Below are positions 11,613-21,998 of a DNA stretch of 64,000 bases, piece after piece. The notes under the pieces are model-generated. The model was not told the DNA's origin. It did not search any database and saw only the letters and a program-made list of their open reading frames with translations. The DNA comes from Simmondsia chinensis (Eukaryota > Streptophyta > Magnoliopsida > Caryophyllales > Simmondsiaceae). The DNA is taken from assembly GCA_018398585.1 (NCBI GenBank), contig JAGTTD010000001.1, forward strand, positions 8,434,501-8,498,500, given 5' to 3'. The number at the start of each line of letters is the position of its first letter. Position 1 is the stretch's first letter. The translations under genes were made by a program, and so were the position numbers.

Positions 11613-13028
11613 ATAATCTCAGGGCACACCAATATCACCAAAAATTAATGATAAAATAAATATGTAGAAATAAATCAATACCAGACATAATTTGGAAAAC
11701 CTTCTATGTTAAAGGGAAAAACCATGGGGCAAATTGACGGCAAAATCCACTATAGAAATAGCAATTACAACATTTATGGTTTCAAGGTGTTTGACCTAAC
11801 CTGAAACCTACAAGCAATAAGAGTAATACAGGGATTACCTCAGTAGACCCAAGAACAATTGATTCACCTCGATTAATTCACTTAAAAGTGCCTAACTTAC
11901 TACAAATTTCTCCAAGATCAAACTCGATCTATCCGACCATTTGGCCACCGCTGCTTCATGCTCTATGTTCTCTCAGTGTTTTCAATTTTGAGCTGTCGTC
12001 CATCTCTCGTATATTACCACACCAGCTTCGGGGTTCAAAGAGTATGGAGTAAAAAATGCCCTAAAGGCTGTAAAATTCTCACGGGCCTAAGAGTCCTTTA
12101 TATTGCTTATTGATTTCACATAATTCAAAAACTTATAACTCATAATATGTGGGTTGGACCATAGTGCAAATCATGCACCTCACAATTTTTTTTTCATGCA
12201 ACACCACAACAATAATGTCCATAGCGGACAGAGGGTCAATTTCGTGATGTTACTATTTGACCGGTGTCGCTTTAACCCCTATATTTCACACAAAAGGTTA
12301 ATAAAAAGTATAAAATAACTAAAGACCAATGTGTGTATGACAAAAAACATGCCATTAGTAAAAGTAAATAAAGCACATACCTGTTGTAATTTAAAGTATA
12401 ACTATTTAAAAAATACGAATATTTCAAATATAATTTCTTAAAAAGCACTTTAATCCTAAAAGACAAGGCAAATTACATATTAATACCCTAAGGTCTGGTG
12501 AATTAATTTTCTAGTCCACATATTTGGATGAAATAATATTTTAGTCCAACCACTATTAAATCTTTCATAGAAATTTACAAAGCGACCAAAATACTATTAT
12601 AAAAAATATTTTTACAATAAACAAAAAAGGAAAAAAAAAATCTCCTCTTCCCTGCAGCGGCTGCTACCGCCATTGTCGTAGGAGGGACGGTGACTCGGGA
12701 TAGGCTATAGATGAGCCAAACAAAGGTGGAGATAGAGAGAAAAGGTTAGAAGATTCCTAAGCAGAAGTGGAGGAGGTGGGAGTAAGGGGAGAAGGAGAGT
12801 TGGAAAGAGTGGTCGGAACTGAAGGAGCACCAGCGATGGCGGTGAAGAGGAGGAGAAAGAAAAGGGGAGGAGGGGAGACAAAAGAACGAGGGGATTATTT
12901 AATTTTCTGTTTTCTTGTTTGGTCAAAAATATTTTTAGCAAAGGTATTTTGGTCATTTTGTACATTCCTTTGAAAGATTTAACGGCAGTTAAACTAAAAC
13001 AGCCAAAGCAATGAAGGCGGAGCCCCAT
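11613..13028. other. No gene; LTR-like remnant and low-complexity tract
   Basis: About 11640-12130 has the look of an old copia LTR on the minus strand (ggaaaaccttctatgttaaag then gggaaaaaccatgg, and gggcctaagagtcc). About 12470-13020 begins ggcaaattacatattaatac, contains GA-rich and GGA-rich stretches, and has no protein resemblance. The 107-codon minus-strand frame there is a Leu/Ser/Pro translation of low-complexity DNA and is not called. Confidence 0.45.
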
Positions 13029-14289
13029 TTTTCATCTTGAAAGGTAGGTTCGAGGATCGTGTTCCCAAGGGATGTTCAACTATTGTCAAGGTTCTAATAT
13101 TGACAAGTCTTCGCCGGGGAGTCTTTTTAAAATGATCTTCCTTTATTCGGGAAGGGGGTCAGGGACGACAAAGATAGTACCTAGTTAAAAGAAAGGAGTA
13201 ACAGAACGAACCTAACAGATAGAGTATAGATAATAGTAGAGAAACGAGAAAAAAGAGTTGTCATTCCAGCAGTTATTTGTAACCAAGAGTCCTGCTACTC
13301 TTGTCTTTTTGGAAGAGAGACAAGGGCGACCATATCAACATAACCCAAGAATCCTACTCGCTGCCTTCTTCCTATAAAGTCTTTTGCTTGCGTTTCTCAA
13401 GTACTAGCAAGTTAGAAACCGGTTAGAGACCTATTCTTTGTCCTTTTTCCTTCCTCAAGAGTCCCCGGGCTCCCTATCTTCGTCCTTTTTCCTTCCTCAA
13501 GAGTCTCTGGGCTCCCTAGGGGAGTGAGGGGTTTTAAGATAAAGGTGAATTTATCCAATGTGCAGTAATTAATCTAAACGTTCTAAGCGCATCCAGCAGG
13601 AATCGAACCTATGAATTTGCTCCTTTATTAGGTTGGGCATTTTCCTTCTCTTCCTATCGAGGTAAGGTTAGGAAGGATACCATACAATTTAAGCCTACTA
13701 GAGAGAAGTTAGCTGGCAAGTTTTTGTTTTCCTATAGAAAGAGGAAGGCAAACATTTTGCTTCGATGTGACATTAAAGTGGATGAGAAGACAAGGTTACT
13801 GATTCAAGCAAGTTGACGCAGAATCTTTAGATCCTATCCGTAAGAGTAGTGCCACTTGACAACAGAGATGACGATGTTTCCATGGGTACCCCTTGAATCA
13901 ACGCATTGATTTGACGTTGGGGCTAAACCTCTTTTTGTTTGTCTCATGAGAATACTTTCACTGTATTTGCTCTTGTTGCCTGCTCCTCTAGCTTCTGCTT
14001 GTCACAAACGACTATGGCTTGAAGAATGAACTATTGAGAGATCAAATTTTAGTGCTAGAAAATCTCCAAAAGAGCTCTTCCGAGACTAAACTTTAGCAAG
14101 AGCACAATGACGAGTAGGCACAGGATCCAAGAAGCTAGGAAAAAGGAGAGTCCCACCTCTTTGAAGTGTGAATTCTTTCTTTTAAAGGAGTGGATATCGA
14201 CCAGAGCTTTCTCATCGAAGAAGAAAAGCAGGCTCTATGCGTCTTTCAGAATATAAAGCCTTGGAATGTCTTGAAAAAGCATTTGAAAG
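13029..14289. other. Possible nuclear insertion of mitochondrial DNA
   Basis: The stretch differs from its surroundings: base composition is balanced, there are no TE motifs and no long frames. Phrases such as gcgcatccagcaggaatcga and gggctccctaggggagtgag recall plant mitochondrial intergenic DNA. It includes a direct duplication of about 45 bp (tcctttttccttcctcaaga ... gggctccct, 13439-13518). No mitochondrial gene could be named, so the assignment rests on style only. A decayed LTR-element interior is the main alternative. Confidence 0.35.
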
Positions 14290-14297
14290 CTCAACAC

Positions 14298-14836
14298 TAG
14301 GGGGTGTAAACAAGACGAGCTGAGCCGCGCACCCCCTTTATCGAACTCGAGTTCGATAAGGCTTATCGAGCTCGAGCTTGAGTTCGAGTCGAGCTCTTAT
14401 AGAGCATTTATAACCTTTGCTCAAATTCGCTTGGATAAGAATATAGTGTGTTCATACTCGACTCAACTCGAGTCGTTAGGCTTATCGAGCCGAGTCGAGC
14501 TAATTATTGAGCCCAATCGAGTTTAAAACTGAGCCAAGCTTGTAATTGAGTTGAGCTCATTAATGAACTGAGTTTTTTATGTTATTATCTATCCATTATC
14601 GAATCATTATTGAGCTAATACTAACTATTATCGAGCTCATAATGAACCCTTAACTAGCTCTTATCGAGCCCTTATCAAATTGTTCGTGAACATTAGCGAG
14701 CCGAGCACCCCCCCTGTTTAAACTCATCTCATTAAGCTTATCAAGCTTGCTTGAACTCGGCTCGATAAGCTATTGATCCCTTAATCGATTTCGAACATAA
14801 ATTGTTCATCAAACATTCTGTTTGTTTACGCCCCTA
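14298..14836. mobile_element. Non-autonomous hAT miniature element
   Basis: The 539-bp element starts tagggggtgtaaacaa and ends ttgtttacgccccta, near-perfect inverted repeats, and is flanked by a perfect 8-bp target-site duplication ctcaacac (14290-14297 and 14837-14844), diagnostic of hAT. The interior is built of repeated tcgagctcgag, tatcgag and gagcccttatc words. It has no coding capacity. Related remnants lie at 3770-4290, 9003-9180, 43975-44439 and 59768-60158. Confidence 0.9.
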
Positions 14837-15156
14837 CTCAACACTCAAGTGGCATCATTATATTTATCATGAAAAGAAATAAGACATGTAAGGTATAATA
14901 AGATAAGATCAACCACTAATTCTCTGAATTCAAAGAAAAAATTGCACATAAAATTTAAATTTTTTTAATTAAAAAGACAGAATATTTATAAGGTCACATT
15001 TTATAACGAAAATAAAATCATTCACCACTTATTGTCTACAAATTGCAAACAAATTTTAAGATTTCTTAATTATAAAGGACATAAATAGGATTAAAAAAAT
15101 TCATTATAAACCCAAGCCAACGGGATATAACTATTATTTTCTTCAAATATAAATCC

Positions 15157-15588
15157 ATGGAGTCATGCTTCCATGTTGTCATACTTTTCATGTTTGGGGT
15201 CCTCAGAAACAATCCTTTTTCAGAGTAACAACCTAAATGGGGAAGACTACATATATCTGTTACGTATAATAATACATATAAGTGATTAGTAGTAGTTGTA
15301 GTATGGTACATAATAGTACAATACTTGTATTAGGTAATTAGTATAAATAGCATATTAGGTTGTTAAGAAAATGACTAATACATAACAAACTATTCTTTCT
15401 CTCATCTAACTCTCTCTCTCTCTCTCATCCCTTTCTTCTAATTCTCTTTCTCATCTCACTCTAACTCACAACCCTAACCCTAATCTAGGTTACAACCCTG
15501 AATTGGTGTAACAACATCCACCCCTAGACCCTGCTTCCGTGGGAGCTCTTGAGGCATTGAGAATTGTTGATGTTGATGTTGTTGTTGT
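15157..15588 (+). mobile_element. Angio-domain SINE split by a solo LTR
   Basis: The left part (15157-15257) carries tttggggtcctcagaaacaa and ggggaagactacatatatc. The right part (15514-15588) resumes with acatccacccctagaccctg, gggagctcttgaggcattg and a (gttgat)n/(gtt)n tail. Together they match the tail module of the other SINEs. A 9-bp direct repeat tataaatcc (15148-15156 and 15589-15597) flanks the pair. The 5S head is missing. Confidence 0.75.
15258..15513 (+). mobile_element. Solo LTR inserted in a SINE
   Basis: The 256-bp block begins TGTTAC and ends GTAACA, and interrupts the SINE exactly between a 5-bp near-duplicate (atatc / acatc). It has a TATA box (gtataaatag, 15341-15350) followed by a CT-rich leader and ccctaaccctaatctagg, as in LTR promoters. 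No internal domain is attached, so it is a solo LTR left by LTR-LTR recombination. Confidence 0.75.
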
Positions 15589-15667
15589 TATAAATCCTTT
15601 TGTACATTACACGGGATAAAACTAATATTGACATTTTAATTGAAGTTCTAATCAACTATAGTCTTAA

Positions 15668-16285
15668 TCAAAATTTCTTCTATATATTAAAAGCCCCTAA
15701 AGTTTGACACTAATCCAAGCAATTCTAAAGGTGTTACCAAATGTCTCTAAACCCTGTTCGAACAATTCTAAGGGGGTGTCATTTAATATTATAGGTCATA
15801 GGAAACATAAAAACAAGAAATCTAGTCTTCCCCTCCTCAAAATTTCTCAAACCTCAAATCTTGTAATTTCAAAGACTCATGTAAAAGTTAGCAAATAATA
15901 GAAACTAAAAGAATAAAAAAAATTTTTCTATATATTATAGCCAAGTATCTCGACCCCAAAAGTCTCTAAACTCCAATCTAAGCAATTTTAAAGGGAGTCA
16001 CCAAAAACCCCAATTCGAACAATCCAATCTTCCCCTCCCTCAAAATCTCTTAAACCTTTAATCTTGCAATTCCAAGACATCACATGAAAGTTAGCAAATA
16101 ATACAAACGGAACAAATAAAAATAAAAATAAAAACTATTCATATATTTAGGCACATTAAATTCGATGGGCACCAACACATAAAAGTAAAAGAGCAAAGAA
16201 AATTCAGAAAAAATTCAATGGGTTTATATTATTATAATTTTAAAATATAAACATTGTTCATATATCACATAAGATAACACTAGTA
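15668..16285. repeat. Two diverged direct repeats, possibly Helitron-derived
   Basis: A segment beginning tctatatattaaaagcccc (about 15671-15905) recurs beginning tctatatattatagcc (about 15928-16115). Shared words are aagcaatt-taaag, cttcccctccctcaaaat and gaaagttagcaaataat. The start resembles Helitron 5' ends, and ctag followed by t occurs at 16280-16285. No 3' hairpin or A-T target pattern is convincing, so Helitron origin is tentative. Confidence 0.4.
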
Positions 16286-16302
16286 ATTGATTAATGTAAA
16301 AA

Positions 16303-17164
16303 CAGCGGTGGATCCAGGATTTTGGTGTAGGGGGACTTGAATAAAAAATAATAAATTACATAATAAAAATTATTAAAAAATTCACAATTGATATTTTTTT
16401 TAATAGTTCACGACTCAAAAAAATGGAGAAAACGCACCTAATCCAACTAGAAAAGTACTATAAAAATTTTAAGAATAACAGAAAATAATATTTCTATATC
16501 TTAAATTACTATAAAATAAACATATTATGAACAAAAATTATTATTACCAATATAAACTAAAACACCACTAAGTATTTACAAACAACCCCTTCGAGTTTTC
16601 ATATTTTGGAATTGTTCCAAACTCGATAAAGGATTTGAATTTGGAGACAAGTAATTATTCTCCAATTAAGAAGAAATTTGATATCTTTTACTAAAATTTG
16701 TAAAATTAGAATTTTAATTAGAGATATATGAGATAAAAACCTAAAAGTATTGTATATTATTATTAAAAAGGACAAAAAATTAACAAAACTTACATTTAAG
16801 ATGGCTGATGCCTGGTGGTGGGTATGAGAGGAGGATCTGACTGGCAGCGGAGCGAAGGCACTGACGAACCGGTGGCCAAGCAGCGGGGGCGACGTGACGT
16901 GGGGGTGGGGGAAAACCAGGTGGGGGTGGGGGTGGGGGTGGGGTGGGTATAGGTTATTTTATTAAATTTAAATTAATTTTGTTTTAATAAGAAAAAATTA
17001 AAGTGTAAAAAGAAAGGATGAAATCTAGCAGCCGGGATTCAAACTTAGGCACCCCTATTCACTTATAAGGGTAAAAACTACCAAGCCAAAGTGTCAAATG
17101 TGATTTATATTTATGCCCACTAAAATTTATTTTAAAATTCATGGGGGGCTTATATCCGCCGCTG
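16303..17164. mobile_element. Non-autonomous hAT-type element
   Basis: The 862-bp element has inverted termini cagcggtggat / atccgccgctg and a 7-of-8 target-site duplication (tgtaaaaa 16295-16302, tgtaaaag 17165-17172). Its ends resemble the coding hAT element at 21803-25147 (cagtggcggat). Near the right end gccgggattcaaact forms a tRNA B-box-like sequence, also paralleled in that element. It has no coding capacity. Confidence 0.8.
16900..16948 (+). repeat. G-rich (GGGGGT)n tract
   Basis: Several runs of four or five G separated by single T or a short A-rich gap, inside the hAT-type element. The pattern could form G-quadruplex DNA on the plus strand. Confidence 0.9.
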
Positions 17165-17299
17165 TGTAAAAGTTAATTTACCTACAATAAATAAATAAAA
17201 TATTTTGACAAAAAGAATACATGAAATATGTGTTAACCTATAAAATAAAATATTAAATGATATGATCAAAGACATGAATTTGAAAAAGCATATATTTAC

Positions 17300-18160
17300 G
17301 AGTCGGTTCCCAAAATAATGCTAAAAAATAAAAAAATTAAAAAAATAATGCTGAAAAAAAATATTTCCAAATCTACTGTTGAACCGCATTTACTAAACGC
17401 GGCTTTGATAAACCGCGTCCAAAAACAGCGTTTAATATTGGCATAAACCGCGTTTCAATAACGCGGTTTTATCTATTAAACCGCGCCATGAAGACGCGGT
17501 TATATTAATAAAACCGTGTCTTAAAGACGCGGTTTTGTGTTGTTATAACCGCGTTTTTATGACCCGGTTTACTAGGTTTATCTAATTCACGCGTGTTCTC
17601 TCCGCTGCTTTCACCGTCTCTCTGCCTTTTTTTCGTTAACCCACCACCAGTCACGTTGTTCGCCTCCTCCTTTCTTTTGCTTATACACTGGAGATCTTTC
17701 AAGTACTATTATTGGAGTTATTTGACCTCCACTTATGATGTTGGAGCTTCATTAAGAGAGACATGGGATCAATATGATAATCATCACAAATTGCGACATA
17801 ATAAAAACTATAAACCAACAAAAAATTAAAGAATTGCGGCATAATGGTAAGTATAAGTGAAAAAAAGGGGGTTTTTGGATTGCTGACATTAAACAACGTT
17901 TTGTAAACGCGGTTTAGGGGTAAACCGCATTTTGTAGACGCGGTTCAGTGTAAACCGCGTTTAGTAGACGCGGTTTATATTAAGGTAAACTGCGTTTAGT
18001 AAACGCGGTTTATACTGATATAACCCACATTTTTTATCCGGTTTTATTGAAATTTAAACGCGTTTTGCAAACGCGGTTCAACAGTAGATTTGGAAATAGT
18101 TTTTTTCAGCATTATTTTTTAAATTTTTTTATTTTTTAGCATTATTTTGGAAACCGACTC
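17300..18160 (+). mobile_element. Non-autonomous Mutator-like element, copy 2
   Basis: The 861-bp element has the same termini as 898-1825 (gagtcggttcccaaaataat ... attttggaaaccgactc) and a perfect 9-bp target-site duplication tatatttac (17291-17299 and 18161-18169). Palindromic aaccgcgt-N-acgcggtt arrays lie at 17375-17570 and 17895-18085. The core between them is the inverse of copy 1. The 78-codon frame at 17593-17829 parallels the minus-strand frame of copy 1 but shows no sign of protein constraint. Confidence 0.92.
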
Positions 18161-18169
18161 TATATTTAC

Positions 18170-19163
18170 ATGATAATTATATAAACGAATTTAACGTGTT
18201 TAAAATAGATTGACTTAAACTCAACCCGTATCTAACTCAATTAGTTAAATGAATTAAAAACACTAAGCCAAATTTAATGGGGCTTCAAATCCCCAACACA
18301 AGATAACACTCGTATAGAGTTGGATTGGAGGAGGCAAAATAAGTATCTAAAAATACCCGCGAACTTCAATGGTTGATATTTAATCAATGATTCTATAACC
18401 AGGAATTCATGTTTTCTCTCTATTTTTTCTCCTCAATTTCTCACCACTTTTTCCTCTTCTTCCCTCGCTCTCTCTCTCTCTCTCTCCGATGTTTTTCTTC
18501 CACCAAACAACTGCTGTTGGTTTCCTCATCTTGCCCCGTTCAATTTTCTTTCCTTAACCCTTTTTTTGATTTATCTTTTGCGTTTTTGTCAAACCAAGGA
18601 TACAAAATCGTACCCAGATGGATTAGATGAGCTACATTCATATATACTACTACAACAATAACAACAAGTCCAGTGCCTTAAGAGCTCCCTCCTGAACAGG
18701 GTATTCGTTCCTTGGTTTAACCCTTTTTTTTAGTTATCTTTTGCATTGTTGTTGTTGTTGTTGTTGTTCCGGTTGTTTCATGATTTGGGATTTTCTGTTT
18801 ATGTTTTGCCCATCTTGTTTTGTGTGATAAAATTCATGGATATTCGCTCCTTTGCTTTAATTTTTTTTTATTGGAGTTGTCATTATTAGGGTAAAAGTTA
18901 TTATTACCAAAGTAATAATATCTGACAATAATAATATTATTGTGGTAATAATATCACCCTTTTCTAGTTGCGTTTCTATTAATTATTGTTTATATAGGAT
19001 TACGAAAGAATGATATTCTATCTGGTTGTGTTAGGGTTAAACATTTGCAAGGTAGCCGCCATTGATGGATGAGAAACAGAGCATAAGAAAGATATTTGCA
19101 AAAGAAGGAAGAATCTACTGTATTAAGTACCTTGAAAAACTGTACAGTACAAATATTATATAC
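18170..19163. other. No gene; SINE tail scrap and simple repeats
   Basis: About 18655-18705 is a minus-strand SINE tail scrap (caacaagtccagtgccttaa ... cctgaacagggt). A (gtt)n run lies near 18748-18770. The segment 18890-19020 recurs in diverged form at 19430-19560, on the other side of the next SINE. No coding region is supported. Confidence 0.5.
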
Positions 19164-19180
19164 AATGCCTAAGTTGCACA

Positions 19181-19400
19181 CCTAAGAGGGCACCAATACG
19201 TAAGCACTGAATCCCATTAGAACTCCGAAGTTAAGCATGCTTGGGCAAGAGTAGTACCAAGATGGGTGACCTCCCGGGAAGTCCTCATGTTGCACCCCTT
19301 AGGTTGGGGGTTTTCGGAAACAGCCTCGCTTCAGGGTGGCACCTTGAAGGGGGAAGGCTGCATACATCCCTTCCCCCACCGGGGCACTGGGAATGTTGCT
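19181..19400 (+). mobile_element. Full-length 5S-rRNA-headed SINE
   Basis: The 220-bp element is flanked by a 17-bp target-site duplication with one mismatch (aatgcctaagttgcaca / aatgcctaagtttcaca, 19164-19180 and 19401-19417). The head is a nearly complete 5S rRNA: cccattagaactccgaagtt, aagcatgcttgg (A-box region), gatgggtgacctcccgggaa (C-box region) and gttgcacccc. The tail is the RTE-related module (ggttgggggttttcggaaac, gggggaaggctgcatacatc, ggggcactggg). The intragenic Pol III promoter of 5S would drive transcription. It is not a functional 5S gene, because the cistron runs straight into the SINE tail. Confidence 0.9.
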
Positions 19401-19568
19401 AATGCCTAAGTTTCACATTACTAAATCTGAAAATACGTATATCTAACATTACCAAAGCAATAATCTCTTACAATAACACTATTGTTGCAGTAATAATATT
19501 GCTCTTTTATATTTACATTTCTATTAATTGCTGTTTATTTAGGATTATGAAAGAATGATATTTTATTT

Positions 19569-20183
19569 TGTTAGGAATATGTCTCAAATTTATGTTTTTA
19601 ATCATGAGTCTCGCTGTGAACAAGCCGATCGATCAGGTGGTACAACCAATTGATCGAAGAGCAACGCTAGAGAAAAAGTCAATAAAGGTTGCAGAAGAGG
19701 GGCCGAATCGAGAGTCTGTTTTCACATACCCTAGCCGTTTAGTATAAATATGGGTTTAGGGCTTTGGTTTATGCATCCAATTTAGAAAGAGAGCCGCCGT
19801 CACATTCGTTTGAGAGTGTTATGAGAGCTTAGAGGGACTGATTTAGTAATTCTCCATAGATCTCGTTCAGAGGAAGTGTTGTTGTAATTCCTGCATTATT
19901 CATACATAATAAAGATCTTCATCTCCGCCCGTAGTTTTTCCCTCTCGATTGAAGAGGGTTTTCCACGTAAATTATTGTGTGTTTTCTTTGTTCCCTTTTA
20001 TCTTTTGTTTACTTCTCTTGTGTGAGTTATAGTACTTGAATCAAATCCAGTATTGGGTGTTAAGTTCCGCATTAGGAAGATATTACTTCCTTTACAAATT
20101 GGTATCATAGAATATCAGATTTGTCCAGATTCCTAACAAATTGATATCATAGCATATCAAGTTTGTTCAAGATTTTCCTTACA
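19569..20183 (+). mobile_element. Copia solo LTR
   Basis: The 615-bp LTR begins TGTTAGGAATATG and ends ccttaca, with a perfect 5-bp target-site duplication tattt (19564-19568 and 20184-20188). A TATA box (tataaatat, 19743-19751) precedes the transcribed part. Its 3' end contains repeated aaattggtatcatag and aattgatatcatag units. It belongs to the same family as the LTRs of the element at 56568-59600 (shared caaattac/atatgtctcaaa start, gttttccacgtaaat, gtgagttatagtacttgaat, ttaagttccgcattagga). Confidence 0.85.
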
Positions 20184-21998
20184 TATTTGATTGCCGTTCA
20201 ATTCTTTTCTAGGAAGCCAGAGCTATAATGCTTTTGTTTTAGTCCCGCATATAGCGAGAACGTCCTTCCCCTAATAAGTTGGGCTTTTTGGTGGATTTAA
20301 GACTCAATATCCTCTCATATGATTTCGGACTATCACATAGTATATGATGTTTGGGTCTTATAATATTGGTTTTCGATATTAATTTGGCATGGTCCGCCTT
20401 GTGTGCGAGGGATTGTATTGGAAGCCATGTCGCTTGGTTGGGAGTGATTGCTTAGCCCTCTTTATGAGACGAGGACGTCCTTACTGTAATAAGTTGGTTT
20501 TCTATGAGACGTTAGAGATATTGTGTATTTTTCATCTTAAAATTAATTTATTTAGAATTAGAAATAATAAAAAAGAAAAAAAGAAAAAGGAAATTGAAAA
20601 TTGAAAATTGAAGAAGAGAAAAGAAAAGAAAAAAAAAAGGGAATAAAAAGTTGGCAAGTTTGCATGAGGATAAAGAAAATGGAAAAAAAGAAACGAGGAG
20701 GAAAAAGTTGTTTGATCATTTGTCAAAATTGTTGGAACATTGAAGTGTTTGGAGAAGAGCGAAGATAGGAGTGATGAGAAAAATGAAGAGAATGGATTTT
20801 GTAAAGGGGTGCCGAGGGGCACCCGAGTGTTAGGATATTATGTATCCTAAAATTAATATTAATCCGATATGATTTAGATTTGATTTGCGTAATATTTGAT
20901 ATAATTTAGTTACCTAACATAATCGAGGTTTGATTGCGATTATAATTAGTAACATCAGTTATAAATAGGGCTTGAAAGTTATGTTTGAGATGTGTAGAAG
21001 ATGTGAGGGATAGAGCGGTTTTGTAAAGGGGTGCACAGGGGGACACTCGAGCAGGGGGAGAGAGAGATGCTTTTGATTGAGAGGTTTTTAATTAAGAGGT
21101 GAGAGAATTTTTGTAGTTTCCTCTATCCAAAGCTACGTTTTGGTGCAGAAGCTACATTGAAGAGGGTTGGTGACTCGTTATGTAGCAGTTACACTTTGAG
21201 AAGGTTGGTGGCTCGCTATGCAGAAGCTACATTGAAGAGGATTAGTGACTCGCCATGCAACAGTTACACTTTGAAAGGGTTGGTGATTTACCATGTCATA
21301 GTGGCATTGATGTTGATGATTGGGTTGATAATTGAATTTGGGGGCTTGGGGTTATAACTAGAGATTGTAATTCCAGAATTTCATAGTAAATTGAGGCACG
21401 CGTTAGGTCCTGTGGTTTTTTCTTCTAGTTGAGAAAGGATTTCCACGTAAATACTGGTGTTAATTGTTTCAATGTTTATGTTGTTTTACGCTTCCGTTTG
21501 TGCTTGATTGTGAATTTTCCAACAAGTGGTATTAGAGCATGTTGGAATAGCTTGATCGGAGGAAGATCCATATTTGGTGGCTGCAACGTGAGATAAATAC
21601 TGAGATCTGGTGCATGTGGCTTGAGCGGTGGTGGTTTGACGCTGTGCTAGAGGACGCGAGGGAATTCGACAGTGAATCTCAACTGTGGTGGCTCGTGGAT
21701 CAGTGAATGCAGCCAGCTCTCGGACAGGGGCGATGGTTGACGAGGATGAAGAGTGGCGGCTGGAGTTTTAGGTTGAAGATGAAGAATGTGAGTGGCTGCA
21801 TGCAGTGGCGGATTCAGAAGTTCACCGATGCGGGGTCCATATATATAATTAAAAACATAATAAAAAATAAAAAAATGACAGTAAATACTAATGTATATAT
21901 AATATGCTATTAATCAATTTAGAAATTAAAAAGCAACAAAATTTTCATATAACAAAATTATAGTAATATTTATACATAGAGGGAAATAAAATCACTAA

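Noticed and set aside
12705..13028. 107-codon minus-strand ORF
   Set aside because: The translation is Leu/Ser/Pro low complexity derived from GA-rich DNA. No family resemblance or splice context.
13590..13620. tRNA gene suggested by the T-arm-like aggttcgattcctgc on the minus strand
   Set aside because: No matching acceptor or D-arm lies at the required distance.
19188..19305. Functional 5S rRNA gene
   Set aside because: The 5S-like sequence has substitutions, lacks a T-run terminator after gcacccc, runs directly into a SINE tail and is flanked by a target-site duplication. It is a retroposon head.
20532..20822. 96-codon minus-strand ORF
   Set aside because: Phe/Ser-rich translation of a purine-rich expansion inside an old LTR.
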